Of a stretch of 9,941 bases of DNA, positions 6,038 through 9,941 are shown piece after piece. This DNA comes from an uncultured Actinomyces sp. Its GTDB lineage: Bacteria > Actinomycetota > Actinomycetes > Actinomycetales > Actinomycetaceae. The position numbers were made by a program, and so were the translations under genes. The notes under the pieces were generated by a model that saw only the letters and a program-made list of their open reading frames with translations, searched no databases and had not been told where the DNA came from. The DNA lies in assembly GCA_938030835.1 (NCBI GenBank), contig CALHID010000097.1, positions 1-9,941 of the forward strand, written 5' to 3'. Position 1 is the stretch's first letter. Every line of letters begins with the position of its first letter.

Positions 6038-7236
6038 AGTCTCGCACCGCCGTTCAGAATCTAGCAACAAGTGTGGCAAAACACCTTGACAACATTGTTC
6101 CTGTAGAATACGAGGGTGCGCAGCATGGTAACCACTTTAATATTAATGGAGGAACGCCGGGTGCGATCCTCTACTTAAGTGTACTTGATGCATTATTTCC
6201 CGACGAGGGTTACGACCTTCGAGCCCATACCTATGCCACGACAATGATTTCGGAATATAGGCTAGATCCTAACATTGGAATCGGTTTATTTGGGGGTACG
6301 ACACTTTTGGCTTGGTGTTTGAGGGCGATTTCACGTGATGACACTCGATATCAGGGTGCCATCAGCGATCTTGAGTCTCGAATCGAGTTTCAAATTACAC
6401 AGTACTTGACTGCCCTCGCTAAGATGGATGGCCCCATCCCATCAGAGTATTATGACGTTATCTCTGGTCTTTCGGGAGTACTTCTATACAGCTCTCGGTT
6501 CCGGTCACCTAAGCTACTATCTGCAAGTCAGCAGATTGGTAATACTTTTTGTGACATTCTTAGTAGTTGGGGTGCTAAAGGCTTTGGCTCCCTCTCTGCT
6601 GTGTCAAGACAAGTATCCCCTGGCCATGAAGATGAAACCGATTATGGTTACGCACATGGCCTCTTGGGAGTCCTGATGAGTTGCTTAGTTTCTGATTCCA
6701 CAAAGAATAAGGATGTCCTACACACCACTGAATTAGACAAACTCATACATCTTTCAAATGAATCGAACTCCTCTTTACTCCCTTACTCTTCGGGGAACTT
6801 ACAAACAGGACTGAGTGTTGGCCGCTACGCATGGTGCTACGGCAATGTGCCGTTCTATTTTCTCTCTCAATTGCTCGACCCGGTTGATCCAACAAGAGCA
6901 CAAGTTTTAGCAGACTTAGCTGTTGCACCATTAAGCATTGCTCACGGTGCTGACCGAAATGACTTCGGGATGATCGGCTTGATTGATAACTCGATTTGCC
7001 ACGGTCGTGCAGGTGTGCTCCTGGGGCTTCAGCCATCCCCAGTCAGTGCCGACTTTGATTCGATTCAAACTCGCCTGGTGGAAGACATCGATTACACTTT
7101 GGACGAAGTTAATGATGGAGGGTTTCTTGAGGGAGACTTAGGAACTATTGCGGTTCGATTAGCGCTTGAATGCAGTAGTTCCATTGGTCGATTACCTGCC
7201 TTCTTTCCGTTTGTATCTCCTATGCTTTGGGGTTGA
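6034..7236 (+). CDS. lanC: Lanthipeptide cyclase LanC
   Basis: LanC is the zinc enzyme that adds Cys thiols to Dha/Dhb to form lanthionine and methyllanthionine rings. At 400 residues it has normal family length. The zinc ligands are present: C268 in WCYG, and C322-H323 in ICHGRAG. The catalytic His, equivalent to NisC H212, is H208 in YGYAHGLLG. One deviation is WCYGNVP where WCYGxPG is usual. GGAGG at 6023-6027 lies 6 bases before the ATG, and the start overlaps the lanB stop (ATGA), so the two modification enzymes are translationally coupled. Confidence 0.95.
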   Translation: MKSRTAVQNLATSVAKHLDNIVPVEYEGAQHGNHFNINGGTPGAILYLSVLDALFPDEGYDLRAHTYATTMISEYRLDPNIGIGLFGGTTLLAWCLRAISRDDTRYQGAISDLESRIEFQITQYLTALAKMDGPIPSEYYDVISGLSGVLLYSSRFRSPKLLSASQQIGNTFCDILSSWGAKGFGSLSAVSRQVSPGHEDETDYGYAHGLLGVLMSCLVSDSTKNKDVLHTTELDKLIHLSNESNSSLLPYSSGNLQTGLSVGRYAWCYGNVPFYFLSQLLDPVDPTRAQVLADLAVAPLSIAHGADRNDFGMIGLIDNSICHGRAGVLLGLQPSPVSADFDSIQTRLVEDIDYTLDEVNDGGFLEGDLGTIAVRLALECSSSIGRLPAFFPFVSPMLWG

Positions 7237-7239
7237 GGC

Positions 7240-8112
7240 ATGCTCGTAAAAGCTATGAATGTCACACTCAATTATGGCAAGTCAATAAGCCCCGTATTAT
7301 CTGGCTTGCATCTCAAGGTGAGCTCCGGCAGTGTTCTTCCCATCCTCGGAGGAAATGGTACAGGAAAGACCACATTGCTTAAGGCGTTATCGGGGCTATT
7401 GCGTCCATGTACAGGGAGTATCATGATTGGCGAATCTGATCTCTATAAGTCAAGAAAAATTGCATTAATGCATCTTTCAAGTTCGTTGTACTCAGAGAGA
7501 TCTTTCTACTATCGTCTTTCAGCACTCGAAAACCTACGATACTTCCTGTCACTTCGCGGTATCTATGGGATAAAGGCATCGGAGGCTATCAACTTAGCTC
7601 TAGAACGGTTTGACTTGCAAACGCTTGCAGACACTCCATTTATGCATTTGTCACTTGGACAACGAAAAAAACTAGGCCTTGCACGCGCATTTGCTGCGCC
7701 AGTAGGTCTATATATATTGGATGAACCAACTGCTAACTTAGATACCAAGGCATGCGATCTTGTATACCGTGCTATTGCCGAAGCTAGTGCTAATGGCTGT
7801 AGCATTCTATTTTCCACGCATAATGTGGCGGATTTAGCTACATCCACGGGCGATGTTATCTACCTCAAAGGAGGGGCTGCCATGCGAGTACCACTTGAGA
7901 CTCGTGATTCTGTTACAGCTCGTAAGCGTTTAAGAATAACCGGTTCGCTTGATCCTGAGCTGATCGTATCAATTCCTGAAGTATCGACTGTGATCTCTCC
8001 GTCTGAAGTTGAGGTAGACATACCCGTTGGAAAGTCTCTTGGAAGTGTGCTCCTTGCACTAGAGCGAATCGGGATTGAGGTCAACGAAGTGATTGATGGT
8101 GGTGATGAATAG
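7240..8112 (+). CDS. ABC transporter ATP-binding protein, probable lantibiotic exporter subunit (LanT of a TU pair)
   Basis: This 290-residue cytoplasmic ATPase has Walker A GGNGTGKTT (37-45), signature LSLGQ (137-141), Walker B YILDEP (158-163; D161/E162) and H-loop H194 (STHN). The Q-loop region has SERSFYYRL, like the ERSFYWRL motif of a common ABC-2 drug/polysaccharide export subgroup, and lacks a canonical Gln. A C-terminal extension of about 75 residues (from about 215) has no motif I recognise. It lies 3 bp after lanC and 2 bp before its permease. Actinobacterial lantibiotic clusters such as microbisporicin use separate ATPase and permease genes (MibT/MibU) for export, which I infer here because no fused LanT exists in the window. 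A second immunity pump is the alternative. The ribosome site before ATG 7240 is poorly spaced; ATG 7255 is a possible later start. Confidence 0.78.
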   Translation: MLVKAMNVTLNYGKSISPVLSGLHLKVSSGSVLPILGGNGTGKTTLLKALSGLLRPCTGSIMIGESDLYKSRKIALMHLSSSLYSERSFYYRLSALENLRYFLSLRGIYGIKASEAINLALERFDLQTLADTPFMHLSLGQRKKLGLARAFAAPVGLYILDEPTANLDTKACDLVYRAIAEASANGCSILFSTHNVADLATSTGDVIYLKGGAAMRVPLETRDSVTARKRLRITGSLDPELIVSIPEVSTVISPSEVEVDIPVGKSLGSVLLALERIGIEVNEVIDGGDE

Positions 8113-8114
8113 AA

Positions 8115-8924
8115 ATGCGATCTTTTTTTGTCGGCCTCACATTGTACTTAAGACGTGAGTTTCTTGAGCTTATCACCTATAGACTCGCTTTGACCCTAGG
8201 TATTGTTTCCGCCGCTGTCGGCATCATTCAATTCGCATTCTTGGCCATTTTTCTGCAGCAAGGTAACAGCTTTCCGTCGTTGGAGAACTACGGCGGTAAT
8301 GTGATGGCTTTCTTAGTTTCCGGTGCACTTTTTACCGGATTCATGAGCTCGGCGCTTTCTAGCTTCTCTCAGCTAATTACCTCTGAGCAGCGGACGGGTA
8401 CACTGGAGGCGGTACTGACTACTCCCTTCTCAATTGGACGTGTTATAGCTTATGCTGCTGTTAGCTCTTTTATCCAGCTTGCGGTCAGTACATTTCTCAT
8501 GATCGTGTTGTTTGGATTTGTCTTTTCAGTCCCCTTTAACATAAATCTGTGGCAGCTGATTTTAGTTATGGTAATTGGATATTTTCCGCTTGTCGGGCTT
8601 GGGCTAGCTGGCGGGGGGGTTTTGCTAGTTACTAAGAGAGGGGATCCTGTTACATGGCTGCTTACAACCTTTACGACCCTATTCTCTGGGGTACTCTACC
8701 CGGTGGAGATTCTTCCCCAGTGGCTTCAAAACATTAGTTGGTATGTGCCGACTACTCGAGTGTTGAGCGCACTGCGTGGGGCATTAACTGGTTATTCCAG
8801 TATGTTTACCCTGGATACGATTTATCTTTTAATTTCGAGCGTCGTCAGCATGGTTTTAGGCTTGCTTGTATTTAGATGGGGTCTTAATAGAGCCATACGG
8901 GATGGCTCTACAACCAGTTACTAG
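8115..8924 (+). CDS. ABC-2 type transporter permease, probable lantibiotic exporter subunit (LanU-like)
   Basis: This 269-residue membrane protein has the ABC2_membrane layout: an N-terminal cytoplasmic segment (RREFLELITYR), then about six membrane helices. EQRTGTLEAVLTTP (near residue 93-106) is the coupling-helix motif that contacts the ATPase, and a conserved YPVEILPQWLQNISWYVP stretch follows in the last third. It begins 2 bp after the ATPase stop, so the two form one transporter. In this setting it most likely moves the modified precursor across the membrane. A run of seven G (8613-8619) lies in the coding sequence and could slip. It is the last gene of the operon; 26 bp later the insertion sequence begins. 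Confidence 0.8.
   Translation: MRSFFVGLTLYLRREFLELITYRLALTLGIVSAAVGIIQFAFLAIFLQQGNSFPSLENYGGNVMAFLVSGALFTGFMSSALSSFSQLITSEQRTGTLEAVLTTPFSIGRVIAYAAVSSFIQLAVSTFLMIVLFGFVFSVPFNINLWQLILVMVIGYFPLVGLGLAGGGVLLVTKRGDPVTWLLTTFTTLFSGVLYPVEILPQWLQNISWYVPTTRVLSALRGALTGYSSMFTLDTIYLLISSVVSMVLGLLVFRWGLNRAIRDGSTTSY
8889..8909 (+). terminator. Hairpin at the operon end (possible terminator)
   Basis: AGAGCCAT (8889-8896) and ATGGCTCT (8902-8909) form an 8-bp stem with a 5-base loop, inside the last codons of the permease gene. No T-tract follows, so intrinsic termination is doubtful. It may protect the 3' end of the transcript or be a weak terminator. No better terminator is visible before the insertion sequence at 8951. 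Confidence 0.3.
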
Positions 8925-8950
8925 GGCAGTAGTGAAACTAAGTCTAATGC

Positions 8951-9242
8951 GGCTCTTCATAATTGGGGGTGTAGTTGGGGTTTGAATCCTCCGGTTTCGA
9001 GGAGGCAGCGGGTGATGTAGTGGTGAGGTTTCGGAAGTCCTGGGGCGGATCCGCGTAGGTGTTCGAGGCGTCCGTTGATGGCTTTGGTAGGGCCGTTGCT
9101 GGTGTGGGGGTGGTCGAAGTAGGCCAGGATGTTCCGGGATCGGCGTTTGAGCGTTCTTCCCAGTGTGATGATCTCTGTGAGGGAGCTAGGCACGCTTAGC
9201 GTCGCTGAGACGGTCTATTTCGGCTTGCATCAAGGCCTTACC
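8951..9242 (-). mobile_element. Truncated ISL3-type insertion sequence, transposase 3' end with terminal repeat
   Basis: The element begins with the terminal sequence GGCTCTTCATAATTGGGGGT (8951-8970). This closely resembles the second element's end at 9243 (GGCTCTTCAGAGTTGGGTGT). It holds only the 3' end of a transposase gene and stops abruptly at 9242, where the second element starts. ISL3 elements normally duplicate 8 bp of target, so TCTAATGC (8943-8950) would be the left copy; the right copy is not in the window. Confidence 0.72.
8957..9242 (-). pseudogene. ISL3-family transposase C-terminal fragment, frameshifted
   Basis: The - strand encodes the DDE transposase tail, with TEIITLGRTLKRR, then SNGPTKAINGRLEHLRG, and a final HPQL. 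SNGPTEAINGRLEHLRG is the hallmark near the last catalytic Glu; here the E of TEAING is K, so the active site would also be damaged. The upstream segment KALMQAEIDRLSDAK is in another frame; dropping one base near 9194 joins it as DAKVPSSLTEI. Another shifted patch gives GLPKPHH where GFRNLTH is expected. The remnant cannot make an active enzyme. Expected family residues are recalled, not aligned. Confidence 0.75.
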
Positions 9243-9941
9243 GGCTCTTCAGAGTTGGGTGTGGGTGGAGGCGTCTAGGCCTCCTGCGATGAGGAGCATT
9301 CGGAGTTGGTAGTTGGTGGGGTTGCGGTAGCCTCTGGCGGTGCGTCTGCCTAGTTCGATAATGTCCGTTGATGGCTTCGGTGGGGTGCGTTGCTGGCTCC
9401 GGCTGTGTCGAAGTAGGCGTCGAGTGCGTCCTTCCACTTGCGTAGGGTCCGGCCCTAGGCGAGCGATTTCGGGGATGGGACACGTTGGTAGGCGCTCAAT
9501 GAGGTGTGCAGCCAGGCACCGGCCTTGGGTGGGTGTGGCTTGATGGAAGACGTCGCACACTTGTTGGGCGCAGTGGTAGGCAACTTCGACACTGATGTGT
9601 GCCTCATCTGCCGTGAAGGCTGCGTGGAGGCGTTCTTGTTGACGCTTCGTGAGCCGATCACGCGAGGCGCGCAGGAGAAGCTGGATTTGATAGAGGGGAT
9701 CGTCCTTGCGTCCGCGGTGACCGGTCGTGTCTTGCTGGACGCGGTGGCGCACCTCATTAAGGGCGTCGCCAGCGAGCTTGATGATGTGAAAGGCGTCGAG
9801 GACGCTGGTTGCGTCTTGGAGCTGGCCAAGCGATGGTGTTCTTGCTGCCCTTGGAAGGGATCCAGCCCCCGATTCGTACTCCCCCGCGGAAGTCTTTTCC
9901 GCGCTTGGCCAGCCAGTTCTCATGCACGGTGCCAGACCCTC
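9243..9941 (-). mobile_element. Second ISL3-type insertion sequence, end of element, continues beyond window
   Basis: The element end GGCTCTTCAGAGTTGGGTGT lies at 9243 and the transposase reads toward it on the - strand, its stop codon overlapping the end, as in the neighbouring copy. It interrupts the transposase gene of the first element, so it should be the later insertion. The 8 bp before it, GCCTTACC (9235-9242), is the expected target duplication and should recur at its far end outside the window. Confidence 0.7.
9249..9941 (-). pseudogene. ISL3-family transposase, partial and frameshifted
   Basis: This is the C-terminal half of a DDE transposase of about 430 residues; the N-terminus is off the window. 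The - strand gives VHENWLAKRGKDFRGG in one frame, then in the 9249 frame LQDATSVLDAFHIIKLA, the GHRGRKDDPLYQI motif, and IPEIARLG. Next come RTLRKWKDALDAYFDTAG and PTEAING in two further frames, and finally TARGYRNPTNYQLRML back in the 9249 frame. The family's usual order is kept if one base is dropped at each of about 9828, 9453-9455, 9382-9385 and 9360-9361. The last three shifts sum to +3, so a deceptive 224-codon frame stays open across a scrambled segment. It is a pseudogene unless these are sequencing errors. Confidence 0.8.

Noticed and set aside
9340..9543. Plus-strand frame across the second transposase
   Set aside because: Arg-rich translation antisense to a clear ISL3 transposase pseudogene; a shadow frame.
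1..9941. CRISPR array or defence system
   Set aside because: No regular repeat-spacer pattern and no cas or defence-type protein; the only periodic repeats are three 20-bp units without spacers.

Overview
The window holds a class I lanthipeptide (lantibiotic) gene cluster, all on the + strand, between a gene-poor region on the left and decayed ISL3-family insertion sequences on the right. The host is most likely a high-GC Gram-positive bacterium (Actinomycetota). The reasons are a tRNA-Gly-like 3' end with an encoded CCA, transposases of a type common in actinobacteria, and GTG starts. The genus cannot be fixed from the sequence. The lan genes look clearly more AT-rich than the insertion sequences beside them, which fits horizontal acquisition.

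Region 1-998 has no convincing gene. It contains a 28-bp 3' fragment of a tRNA (460-487) with the T-arm, the 3' acceptor strand and CCA, but no 5' half. This looks like an attachment-site scar of an integrative element. Phased A-tracts lie just before it and interleaved inverted repeats just after it. Further on are a pair of competing hairpins (606-656) and three imperfect 20-bp direct repeats (680-739).

Region 999-8924 is the lantibiotic operon. lanA (999) encodes a nisin/gallidermin-type precursor whose core begins ITSKFLCTPGC, followed by a C-terminal half I do not recognise. Next comes a strong hairpin with a T-rich tail (1187-1236). Then follow an immunity-type ABC transporter (lanF, lanE, lanG), the dehydratase LanB, the cyclase LanC, and a second two-gene ABC transporter. 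The last six junctions are overlaps or gaps of 2-4 bp, so lanFEGBC and the second transporter should be one transcript, fed by partial read-through of the hairpin after lanA. LanB and LanC would install Dha/Dhb and close the thioether rings. The second ABC pair probably exports the peptide, since there is no fused LanT-type transporter. LanFEG would protect the producer. No leader protease (LanP), LanI lipoprotein or LanRK two-component system is visible.

Region 8951-9941 (- strand) holds the ends of two ISL3-type insertion sequences in the same orientation, one apparently inserted into the other. Both transposase genes are broken by several single-base shifts. A similar single-base change may explain why the lanA frame, unusually, runs through its own terminator: removing one T at 1164-1165 would end the precursor after a 35-residue core.
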